From Anaerolineales bacterium (GTDB lineage Bacteria; Chloroflexota; Anaerolineae; Anaerolineales; RBG-16-64-43): a stretch of DNA of 35,910 nt. This document shows, one piece after another, positions 16,195-24,800 of this stretch. Location: the NCBI GenBank assembly GCA_016928575.1, contig JAFGKK010000046.1:1-35910 (forward strand), given 5' to 3'. The translations under genes were made by a program, and so were the position numbers. Each line of letters starts with the position of its first letter. Within the stretch, counting starts at the first letter, position 1. The notes below the pieces were generated by a model. The model saw only the letters and a program-made list of their open reading frames with translations. It ran no database searches and was not told where the DNA came from.

Positions 16195-17256
16195 ATGATC
16201 GAATTGGCCGGAAACCTCCACTTGCATACCCCGTATTCCGACGGGGAATTGTATCACGCGGACCTCGCCGCCGCGGCCGCCCGGGCGGGCCTGGATTTTC
16301 TCATCACCACCGACCACAACGTCTATGTCGAAGGCGTGGACCGCTGGACGGATTTTCCCGGCGGCCGGCGCGTGTTGATGCTGGCCGGGGAGGAGATCCA
16401 CCATCAGGACCGCACTCCGCAGAAGAACCACTTGCTTGTCGTCGGAGCGCGCACCGAACTCAGCCGCTTCGCCCCCGACCCTCAAGCCCTGATCGACGCC
16501 GTCAACCGGTCCGGCGGCGCGGCCTTCCTGGCCCACCCCTACGATCCCGCCGCGCCTTTGGTCAACGAGCAGGCCCTGGGATGGGTCGACCTGGACGTCC
16601 AAGGATTCGCCGGACTGGAAATCTGGAATTACATGAGCGAGTTCAAATCGCTTTTCCGCAACCGGCTGGAGGTGCTCTTCTACGCGCTCTTCCCTTCGCT
16701 GGGGATCCTCGGACCGTGCGGGCAAACCCTGGCGCTCTGGGACCGCCTTCTGGCGCAGGGCCGGAGGATTTCGGCCGTCGGCGGGCCCGACGCGCACGGC
16801 CATGCCTATTCGATGGGCCCCCTGCGCAAAGTTGTTTTTCCGTACGAATACCTGTTCCGGGCCGTGGTGATGCACGTGCTGGTCGATTCCGTTTCCGGGG
16901 ACGCGGACAAGGACGGCCGGGCGATCACCGAAGCGCTGCGGACGGGGCGAGGCTGGGTGGCCTACGATCTTTCCAAGCCGTCGCGGGGATTTTCCTTCCG
17001 CGCGCGCGGCGAGGATGGCGAAGCCATAGCCGGGGGGGACATCCCCTTTTCACCCGGATTGATTTTACGGGCGGACCTGCCGCATCCCGCCCGCTGGCGG
17101 ATGATCCTCGCCGGAGAGGGAATCGTCGCCCAAGGATCTGGAACGCAGGCGGCGTACTGCCCCTCCCAACCGGGCGCCTACCGCCTGGAGGCGCGCCGCG
17201 CTTTCCGGGGCCGGCTGCGCGGCTGGATCTTCTCCAATCCGATTTACCTTCGCTAA
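16195..17256 (+). CDS. PHP-domain metal-dependent phosphoesterase
   Basis: 353 residues; GAGGA lies 6 nt before ATG 16195. PHP metal ligands are visible in order: HLH at 9-11 with SDG (15-17), DH at 40-41, GEEIHH at 65-70, AHPYDP near 113-118, and DAHGH near 200. The N-terminal two thirds form the PHP barrel. The last ~100 residues (from about 255) look like an all-beta appendix ending RGWIFSNPIYL, as often found in secreted or sugar-linked PHP proteins, but no signal peptide is seen. PHP enzymes hydrolyse phosphate esters, for example nucleotides or sugar phosphates; the substrate is unknown. Confidence 0.9.
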   Translation: MIELAGNLHLHTPYSDGELYHADLAAAAARAGLDFLITTDHNVYVEGVDRWTDFPGGRRVLMLAGEEIHHQDRTPQKNHLLVVGARTELSRFAPDPQALIDAVNRSGGAAFLAHPYDPAAPLVNEQALGWVDLDVQGFAGLEIWNYMSEFKSLFRNRLEVLFYALFPSLGILGPCGQTLALWDRLLAQGRRISAVGGPDAHGHAYSMGPLRKVVFPYEYLFRAVVMHVLVDSVSGDADKDGRAITEALRTGRGWVAYDLSKPSRGFSFRARGEDGEAIAGGDIPFSPGLILRADLPHPARWRMILAGEGIVAQGSGTQAAYCPSQPGAYRLEARRAFRGRLRGWIFSNPIYLR

Positions 17257-17597
17257 TTCCAACTGCAGTCCTCGATCGAATTGCGGATAAAGTTGCCAAA
17301 GGGGAGCGCCGGCCCGGCGGTTTTCCACGCTATACCGCCACCGCCAAGAAATGCGTTCTCACTCACTCCCTCCGATTGGCCCAGGCCGGGGATGCGCCCG
17401 CCATAAACATGGTCTTTCCCGGGCTTGCTCCGTGAGGCAGGTCGGGGTTCGACCGGCCTTCTCAGCGCATTGCCGCAAGGTTTTTTTGCGCCGATCCGCC
17501 CATGACCGCCCTCTCCGGACGCGGGGTGATAAAATAAGGCCGATTGCCGCGGCGATAAGCGGCGTTCGCTCAACCTGATCATCCGAAGGAGATCCTT
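17257..17597. other. Intergenic region between PHP gene and lipoprotein
   Basis: About 340 bp. It holds a GGTCG/CGACC hairpin near 17440 and a run of seven T near 17481, not close enough together to call a terminator. A GATAAAATA stretch at 17528-17536 could be a -10 for the lipoprotein, but no -35 fits. No coding frame is supported. Confidence 0.4.
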
Positions 17598-18134
17598 ATG
17601 AGGTTCCCGGCAATTCCCGGCTTTCTTATTCTGGCATTGGTCCTTGCCGCCTGCGGCGCACAAACTACCGCCGCCCCGCCGACCGCGGCCGGGGTTTCCA
17701 CCGACCTTCCGTCCTCCCCGAGTGAGACCCCCGAAGCGGCCGCGCCGACCGAAACCCCGTCCGGACCCGGATCGATTTCCGGCGCCATCCTCACGCCGGA
17801 GGCGGCTCAGCCGGCGACCTCCATCCGCATCTACGCCCGGGAGAAGGCCACCGCCCGGGTTTATCCGACCGAGATTCCCATCGACCAGACAAATTACACC
17901 ATTTCCGGACTGCCGCTGGGGACCTATACCGTGTTCGCCTGGTACTATCCCGACGGAGTCCCCGGAGCCTATACTTCCGCGGATGTGGATTTCGCCAACA
18001 CCTCCTCCGAACAACTCAGATGCAGCAACTCGCTGATCGAGATCGTCCTCACCGAAGCCCAGCCGGATTTTCAGGGCGCCGACATCTCCTGTTGGGCCGG
18101 CGATTATTTCATCTACCTCACGCCGATTCCATAA
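17598..18134 (+). CDS. Small lipoprotein with carboxypeptidase-regulatory-like beta domain
   Basis: 178 residues; AAGGAG lies 6 nt before ATG 17598. The signal MRFPAIPGFLILALVLAAC ends in a lipobox with Cys 19. A Pro/Thr/Ser/Glu-rich tether runs to about residue 55. The rest begins GSISGAILTPEAAQPATSI and contains YTISGLPLGTYTVFAWYYPD, the strand pattern of CarboxypepD_reg-like folds, which usually bind or present carbohydrate or act as spacers. Two late cysteines (RCSNS and ISCWAG) may form a disulfide. A strong terminator follows, so it appears to be a single-gene unit. Confidence 0.85.
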   Translation: MRFPAIPGFLILALVLAACGAQTTAAPPTAAGVSTDLPSSPSETPEAAAPTETPSGPGSISGAILTPEAAQPATSIRIYAREKATARVYPTEIPIDQTNYTISGLPLGTYTVFAWYYPDGVPGAYTSADVDFANTSSEQLRCSNSLIEIVLTEAQPDFQGADISCWAGDYFIYLTPIP

Positions 18135-18155
18135 CGGCCCTGCCCATCGACGGTT

Positions 18156-18188
18156 AAACGCCCGGGCCATCCCGGGCGTTTATTTTTT
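18156..18188 (+). terminator. Intrinsic terminator of lipoprotein gene
   Basis: Perfect 11-bp stem AAACGCCCGGG/CCCGGGCGTTT with loop CCAT, followed by ATTTTTTG. It starts 22 nt after the lipoprotein stop. Confidence 0.9.
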
Positions 18189-18248
18189 GCGGCGGAAGGG
18201 GTTCCGCGCCCTCTTCGTCCGGCGGCGGGACTCACGCCGGCGCCCTTT

Positions 18249-18282
18249 CAAAAAAAAAGCGGACGCTCTTCGCGCCCGCTTT
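18249..18282 (-). terminator. Intrinsic terminator of isomerase-like gene
   Basis: On the minus strand AAAGCGGGCGC pairs with GCGTCCGCTTT (one mismatch) around GAAGA and runs into nine or more T. It lies about 20 nt beyond the stop at 18303. Confidence 0.85.
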
Positions 18283-18302
18283 CTGCAGCACGGCTGCGGG
18301 AA

Positions 18303-19382
18303 TTACTTCGCGGCTTTGACCATTTCCTCAAGGTTCTTCCGCGATTCCGTGTAGTACTTGAGCGGATCGTCGCCCGCCGGATCGATATCGTGTTCGCTGA
18401 TGATCGGTTTGCCCGTTTTCAGCATCAGTCCGACGGCCTTCTGCTGGTCGTCCCAGCGCTCCTTGCCGCCAGCGCCGACGTACCAATCGCGGTCGTCGCC
18501 GGGAGTTCCCTTGAGGATCTCGCCGGTCTTTTCGTCGATTTCGACGATCGCCATATCAGCCGAGTTGGCATGGAAGAAGCCGGTGAAGAAGCCCGCTTCG
18601 ATCGTCTGGCGCGTGCCGTCTTCCACGGTGCCGCCGCCGATCAGCAGATGGGCCCATTCATTGTTAAGGGCGAACACGTTCTTCCCGACCTTCTGATTGA
18701 CTTCCTTGCAGAAGCGGATCGCCCGCCCCATGGTGTTGATGTAGTCCTGGCCGGGAACCTCGGGCTTCCATTCCAGCCAGATCAACGGCAGGCTGGGGGC
18801 GATCTTTTCCTTTTCAAGCCGCTCCAGAACCGCCTTGGCGATGTCCGCCCAGGCCTTGACCAGCATATCCCACGCCTCTTGAATGGAAAGCTTGCCGGCT
18901 CCGTTGCCGTGGTACTTGCGCTGCGAATCCCAGGCCGGCCACCAAATGTAGATGCCCTCGCCCAGTCCCTTGGATTTCAGCCACTGAGTCTTGCAGATGC
19001 CGTCGACGTGCATATCGAAATACATCTTGCGGATGGCCGGATCGGGGTTGGTGGCGGCGCCGTTCTGGACGCCGGGGATTCCGAAGGCCGGAACGGTGAG
19101 CGCCGCGATGTGCGGGTAGGTGCCGGATTCGATGCCCTTGACGAGAGCGTTCCAGGCCACGGAATCCGGGCTGTTGTATTTTTGGTACTCACCGATCGTC
19201 GTTCCGAACTCGTGCCAGAGGTGACCCGACGTGAGGTCGTTGGGAAACGACTTCTTGATCAGCTTCAGGCGTTCGTCAAGCGGGCCGATCCCTCCGACGA
19301 TCACGCTGCCGCCGAACTTCGCGTGTGCGGCCCTGGGGCCCAGAGTCCACGAAGGCCACGAATGTCGTACTTGGTTGTCCAT
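18303..19382 (-). CDS. Xylose-isomerase-like TIM-barrel protein
   Basis: 359 residues; AAGGAG lies 6 nt before ATG 19382. No signal peptide. Several segments follow the xylose isomerase pattern: LIWLEWKPEVPGQDYINTMG resembles the metal-binding E-x-K-P region, FALNNEWAHLLIGGGTVEDG resembles the next N-x-E-x-xH element, and FFHANSADMAIVEID resembles the late H-x-N-x-x-D region. This supports a divalent-metal sugar isomerase or epimerase fold. Which sugar, and whether it is catalytic, cannot be settled from sequence alone; L-rhamnose-isomerase-like enzymes are a near alternative. It is a single gene closed by its own terminator. Confidence 0.75.
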   Translation of the reverse strand: MDNQVRHSWPSWTLGPRAAHAKFGGSVIVGGIGPLDERLKLIKKSFPNDLTSGHLWHEFGTTIGEYQKYNSPDSVAWNALVKGIESGTYPHIAALTVPAFGIPGVQNGAATNPDPAIRKMYFDMHVDGICKTQWLKSKGLGEGIYIWWPAWDSQRKYHGNGAGKLSIQEAWDMLVKAWADIAKAVLERLEKEKIAPSLPLIWLEWKPEVPGQDYINTMGRAIRFCKEVNQKVGKNVFALNNEWAHLLIGGGTVEDGTRQTIEAGFFTGFFHANSADMAIVEIDEKTGEILKGTPGDDRDWYVGAGGKERWDDQQKAVGLMLKTGKPIISEHDIDPAGDDPLKYYTESRKNLEEMVKAAK

Positions 19383-19681
19383 GGTTTGCTCCTTGTAGAG
19401 ATTTTAATATTGGGAGAGCTGACGGATTGTATGGTTCGAGTGTTGTTCTACCTTGCCCGATCCTTGGCTTGTTCTCCTTTCCAAAGCAAAGCCCCGGGAA
19501 TTCCCGTGGCCGATGCCGAGATTCCGCTTGGCGAGGCCGAAAGCGCCGCCATTGTAGCACAACCGTTGCCGGAAATGTAGACCGAAGGAACCGATTTAAT
19601 CGGATTTTTTATTCAAGTTTTCCGCATGGAAATTTACATGGATTGGGAGTTTCCGTGTAAGTTTCCACGAGGCGCTATCCA
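19383..19681. other. Intergenic region upstream of isomerase-like gene
   Basis: About 300 bp. On the minus strand a TATTAAAAT stretch some 25 nt before ATG 19382 may be a -10. A small plus-strand hairpin CCGAT/ATCGG followed by ATTTTTT (19599-19615) looks terminator-like, but no plus-strand gene precedes it. Nothing coding is seen. Confidence 0.35.
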
Positions 19682-20101
19682 TCATTCTCCGATCAGTTGG
19701 ACTATCAATTCCCGCTGGCGGGGGCGGATGTCGAAATCCACGTAGATAATTTGCTGCCAGGTTCCAAGCGTCAGCCGCGATCCGGTGAAGGGCACGGTCA
19801 GCGAGGGGCCGAGCAGAGCCGCGCGCAGATGGGAATGCCCGTTGCCGTCGTCCCAGGTTGCGTTGTGCGCGTACTCGCGCGCGGAGGGAAGGAGCTCCTC
19901 GAACATGCGCCGCAGGTCGGCTACGCAGCCGGGTTCGAACTCGACCGTCGTCAGCGCGCTGGTCGAAGAGGGGCAAAAAATGGTCGCCGCGCCCGCCGCC
20001 AGACCGCTGCGATCCACGACTTCCTGAACCGCCCCGGTGACGTCTCGCACGTCGGTCTGCCCTTTGGTGGAAAGGCGGATCGGATACGTCTGCACCTTCA
20101 T
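19682..20101 (-). CDS. yjbQ: YjbQ/UPF0047 family protein
   Basis: 139 residues from ATG 20101 (AGGAG 8 nt upstream; a GTG three codons earlier would leave the site too close). The conserved YjbQ signature is complete: PSSTSALTTVEFEPG at about 44-58, then YAHNATWDDGNGHSHLRAAL, PFTGSRLTLGTWQQI and FDIRPRQREL. YjbQ-family proteins are about 135-140 residues, as here. They have been annotated as secondary thiamine-phosphate synthases because some members can complement thiE loss; the physiological role remains unclear. No thiamine genes are nearby. Confidence 0.92.
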   Translation of the reverse strand: MKVQTYPIRLSTKGQTDVRDVTGAVQEVVDRSGLAAGAATIFCPSSTSALTTVEFEPGCVADLRRMFEELLPSAREYAHNATWDDGNGHSHLRAALLGPSLTVPFTGSRLTLGTWQQIIYVDFDIRPRQRELIVQLIGE

Positions 20102-20366
20102 GTCCCGCACTCCTGCCGCGCGGCTCCAGTTTTTTCCTCCGCATCCGAATTCCGGATTTCCTGCGGTCCGGGTATTTTACCCCTTCGCCATGCCGTTTCG
20201 GGTGCGGCGGTTCCCCATCCAAAAACAGCAACGATGTCCTCCCCGCCCGAATTGCGAATTCGTCTTCCGGTCCCGGGTTTCCCATCCCCTAGCGGCAAAC
20301 CGGCCGGCTTGTGGTTTTGGAGAGAGTGCCGGATAATCCGAAGGCGGAGATGCCGGAAGTTCCCGG

Positions 20367-21341
20367 GTGCGGAAAAAGCGGATGTCCCGTCGCCTGTCCA
20401 TTCCTTCCTGCGTGGTTTTCCTCTTCCTCGCCGGCACGGCTTGCGCTCCGGCCCCGGCCCCGCAGGCATTAACGACCGAAGCGCCCGCGGTTTCCCCCGT
20501 CCCCGCCCGCGCGCCGAGCGATACGCCGCCGCCCAGCCCAACCGTTCCCCCGTCCGCCACCCCTTCCCCGGCCTTTTCCCCTCCGGAGTATCCCCATATC
20601 ACCTTGCCCCGGCTCGGGCGCCTGCGGGAGATTTTTCAAACCGGTCAGGGTTCGGGCAAACGGAGTGCGGTTTTTTCCAAAGTCGGCGACAGCATCACCG
20701 ACAACAACCTTTTCCTGGCGCCCTTCGGAGCCGGGGACTACTCCCTTGGAGAGCACGGATACTTGCAGGAAGCGATCGGTTTCTTCTCGCGCGAGAACGC
20801 CCGCGATGGCAATTCTTTTGTCAACGATTCGCTCGCGGCGCGGGAAGGCTGGCGTGCGGAGCACGTGCTCTCCCCGGCCAAAGCCCAAGCCCCCTGCCCG
20901 GCCGGCGAATCCCCGCTGGCCTGCGAGTACCGGATCGTGCGGCCGGCGATCGCCGTGATCCTGCTGGGGACGAATGACGTGATGGCCGGAACGCCCGATT
21001 TTCCGGACAGCATGCAGACGGTCATCCTCCAATCGCTCGAGAGCGGCGTGATCCCGATCCTCACCACCCTTCCGGCCATGATCGGCAAGGACTCGGAACC
21101 CTTCAACGTCGCGATCCGCGAACTGGCCTTGGTTTGGGAAATCCCGCTGATCGACCTCTCCGCCGCGTTGGCGGCGCTTCCGAACCGGGGCCTGGGACCG
21201 GACGGGGTCCACCTCTCCTGGGTCGAACCGGCGGTTTTCGAACCGCCGTTCCTGAAGCACGGGATGACCGTGAGGAACCTGCTGACGCTGCAGGCGCTGG
21301 ACGCGGTGTGGCGGTCGTATCCGCTTGCCGCTTCAGGTTGA
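20367..21341 (+). CDS. SGNH/GDSL hydrolase lipoprotein
   Basis: 324 residues from GTG 20367 (GGAAG 7 nt upstream); ATG 20382 five codons later is also possible. A basic N-terminus and hydrophobic stretch end at Cys 26 in FLAGTAC, an imperfect lipobox. A Pro/Ser/Thr-rich tether runs to about 75. The SGNH blocks are then in order: VGDSIT with nucleophile Ser 109, LGTND with Asn 203, and DGVH with Asp 279 and His 282. The family comprises esterases and lipases, often acting on acetylated sugars or polymers; here it is probably anchored outside the membrane. No operon partner on the plus strand. Confidence 0.88.
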   Translation: MRKKRMSRRLSIPSCVVFLFLAGTACAPAPAPQALTTEAPAVSPVPARAPSDTPPPSPTVPPSATPSPAFSPPEYPHITLPRLGRLREIFQTGQGSGKRSAVFSKVGDSITDNNLFLAPFGAGDYSLGEHGYLQEAIGFFSRENARDGNSFVNDSLAAREGWRAEHVLSPAKAQAPCPAGESPLACEYRIVRPAIAVILLGTNDVMAGTPDFPDSMQTVILQSLESGVIPILTTLPAMIGKDSEPFNVAIRELALVWEIPLIDLSAALAALPNRGLGPDGVHLSWVEPAVFEPPFLKHGMTVRNLLTLQALDAVWRSYPLAASG

Positions 21342-21807
21342 CGGCTACATCCTCGAGCACTTCTTGAAGGAAGCCGCCGGTTTATTGGCTGAGGCTGTCA
21401 TCCCCCAGAGCTTTGTTCGGAGGCCGAGCGGTTTTCCCGGCGGATTTTTTCCGAACCCGGCGCTGAAAAAGCCCTGCAAGAGCATCAGCCAAGCCTCCCC
21501 CGCACGCCCGTCCCAGAAAAATCGCGGGTTAAGCACGGGGCAGCGCCGGGCCGGGGGTTCCAGGACGACGATCATGATGGTTCAGCGTCGCGGCCGGGTT
21601 TATTCGGGGGCTGACGAAAAAGGGGGACGACGGCGGTCTTCCCTGATACCGCGCTGAAGTTGGATCGTCATTCCCGCGCGGGTTTGGCGGGGATCCGAGG
21701 TTTCGCGGACCGGAGGCCCGCTTCAGCACGCGGGCATGGCGATCCTGCGTACGACGCGTGATCCTTTTGGGAAAGCCTCCCCTGTTTTTCGCCGGAGGAC
21801 AATCTCC
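21342..21807. other. Intergenic region between hydrolase and giant surface protein genes
   Basis: About 465 bp between convergent genes. A GTCATTCCCGCGCGGG segment at about 21668 resembles the start of short palindromic extragenic repeats, but its second arm is imperfect. I find no clear terminator for either neighbour and no coding frame I trust. Confidence 0.4.
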
Positions 21808-24800
21808 CTACCGGATTTCCACCAGCACCGCGCGCGCGACCTGCCGGTAGCGGTAGGTATCGTTTTGGGGGTTGTATCCGAGGCAGGTGACCAGCGTCAG
21901 CCACGGCTCCGCTTCGTGCCTCAGCGGGCCGTTGTCGTCCGGCAGGACGCTGGTGTTGGTGCGGACCTCGTAAATATACTGTTGTCCATCCATCCGCAGG
22001 ATGATCTTATCCCCCCAGCGCAACGCGGCCAGGTTTACAAACGGGCCGGGGAGGCCGTTCGGCAGATACACGTGGGCGGTAATGACCGAGTTGCCGGCGG
22101 TCCCGGGGAAGGCGGTCCCCTCCAGGTATCCGGCCTGATCCCAAAGCCAGGTCAGATCCCACCCGCCCTCCGTGATCGGCACGCCGACCACCGGCAGGTT
22201 TTGGTTCAACCGGGGGATTTGCAAACGCAGGCCGCCCAGCCGGGCATAGCGTTTCTCGGCCGGCTGTTCGGGCAGCGATGTCGTCCGCTTGGGCGCAAAG
22301 CCGGTGTCCGGCAGGGAGAGGGAAGTGACGGTCGCCGCGGCGGTCACCTGGTAAACGTCCGCCGGGTTGGCCGGATCGTACCGCCGCTCGTGCGAATACG
22401 GCTGGTTGAACTGCGAAAGGTAGGTGGCCGGCGGCGCGGGCACCTCGCCCGGCAGGCTGGTCCATTCGGCGCTGGCCGTATTCACCACCGCGGTCCCCGC
22501 CGGGATCGGGCCGAAGACCACCTGGAACTGGATCGTGGATTCCTGCCCCAATCCCAGTTCGGCCCATTCGGCATGCATGATCAGATTGCCGGTCGCCGGA
22601 TCGACGCCGGTGTCGTCGAGCAAGCTCGGCGCCGCGCCGCTGCCCGTCACGAAGCTCAAGGATCCCGGAACGTAGGTCAGGTCGTCCGGCAGGACGTCGT
22701 TGATCTCGGCGTCGTAGGCCGGCAGTTGGCTGACGCCGGAGTGGAAGATGCGGATCCGGTAGGTCAAAGTCATCCACGGCGAGGCCGAGGGGCTGTCGAC
22801 GGTTTTCTCCAGGCCCAGGTCCGGTTCGATGATCGTCACCGGCGCGGTCTGCCGGTGGATGGATCCGCTCGTCCACTCCATCAGCGCGTCGTTGGCCAGC
22901 CCGATTCCGCCGATGTTGCCGGTGATGTCGAGTACGACGGCGCGGTAGCGGATGGTGATGCTTTCGGGGGCGGAGGAGCTGGCGTTGGCGACCGTTCCGA
23001 AAGAGAAGACGGCCGTTCCGCCCGCGCCCGAGATCAGCGGATTGGCGCCGGCCCCGGTTCCGGCCGCGCAGTTGCCCGGCGTGTTGAGGGCGATCTGCGA
23101 ACTGGTCAGGTCCGCTCCCGCAGTGATGTCTTCGCAGTCGACGAAGGCCAGCCCCGAATCCAGCGTATCGGTCACCGTGTAGGTGTCGCTGGTCGCGGGC
23201 GGGATGGTCAGCACCAGCTGGTAAGTGAGGATCTCGCCGATGGTCACGTCCGGAAGCGCGGTGACCGGCGCCGGATGGCTGTCGCCGACCAGGGTTTTTG
23301 CCAGGTCGCGGTCCGTGTTCAAGGCCGTGCCGCTTTCGGCGGCGTAGTCGTTCAGCGCCCCGCCCGGCCCGTCGGCGCCGGTGCGTTCGTTGGAATCCAA
23401 CCCGGGCAGCGAACTCCACGCGGCGCGGGCGGTGTTGACGATCGGCGTGCCGAAGGGCGCCGTCACCGTCGCCTGGTAGCTGATCGTCAAACTGCCCGCC
23501 GTCGGGAATTCCGCCACCGAGAAGTAGACCATGTTTCCGATCGAGGTGTTCACCACGCCGGCCAGACCGCCCGAGGCGCTGAAGGAAACCGACGCCAAAT
23601 CGAGCGTCAGATCCGCCGGGAGGTTGTCGTAGATCTCCGCGTCGAAGGCCGTGGCCCCGCTGGCGGCGGCGTGGTCCACCACCACCATGAAGGTGACCAC
23701 CTGTCCGGGCGCGGGATTCGGATCGTCGACCGATTTGACGATTTGCAGGGTGGATTCGACGACGGCGACATCCTCGCTGTCGGTATAGGTGTCCACGCCG
23801 ACGAACAGGCTGGCGGTGTTGGTCAGCAGCGGCGGGGAAGCCTGGTTGCCCGCCTCGTTGAGCAGAACCGCCTGGTAACACAAGTAGAACGAGTTGTTTC
23901 CGGCGATGTTGTCGCCGTCGACCGCGATCGGGCCGAACTCGACGGTCAGGTCGGCGCCGCTGCCGCCGCCGGGCGGGTTCAAGGCCAGGGTCGGGACGGG
24001 CAGGGTTCCGTTGAAGTTCATTCCCAGACTGCCGCAGGACGCCGGCGGGTTGGTCTCGGTGACGACGGCCAAACTGCCGTCGACGTAAGCCAAGCCGTCC
24101 GGAACGAGATCCTGGACCTGCAAGGCCGGCGTGGTCCCCTCCGGCAGGGTGATCAGCAAACCGAAGGTGGCGATTTCGCCTATGGCGAGGCCGTTTCCGG
24201 CCGTGTGCGCGGCGGAGGTGGAGTCGAGCGATTTGGCGAAGACGGGCGCGGTGATGTCTAGCGTCGCGACGTCGATGCGGTCGTGGTCGTTGGGGTTCCC
24301 CGTCGGGCCGTTCGAGCCGTCGCGTTCCCCCGTCCCGCTCCCGGGCAAGCCCGGCGTCGCGTCGCCCGTGCCGTTCGGGCCGGGCAGGGAAGTCCACAGC
24401 GCCTCGGCGTCGTTGTCGATCGCCTGGCCGGGGGTGACGCCCGCGCCGACGGCCACCTGGTAGGTGATCACCACCTGGCCGCCGACCGGCAGGGAGGCCA
24501 CGGTGACGCGCACGGTGCCGCCGGCCGAGGCGTTGACCACGCCCGCCGCTCCGCCGCTGGCGGCGACGCTGACCGACGCCAGATTGAGGGTCAGATAAGC
24601 GGCCGGCGGCGTATCGGTGAACACCACGTCGAAGGCGGCGGCGGTGCTGTTCGTCGGCGCCGCCCCGTCGTTGACGATCGTCGCCGTGTAGGTGACGGTG
24701 TCGCCCGCGTCCACGGTTCCGGCGATCGCCGAATGGGTTTTCTCGAGCGTCAGGAAAGGCTCCACCACCCGAACCCGCACCGCGGAAGAGTCGCTGCCGA

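Noticed and set aside
15613-16875. Full 420-residue reading of the SH3 gene
   Set aside because: The first ~245 residues are antisense to the PHP gene and lack structure. The ATG at 16143 gives a coherent anchored SH3 protein.
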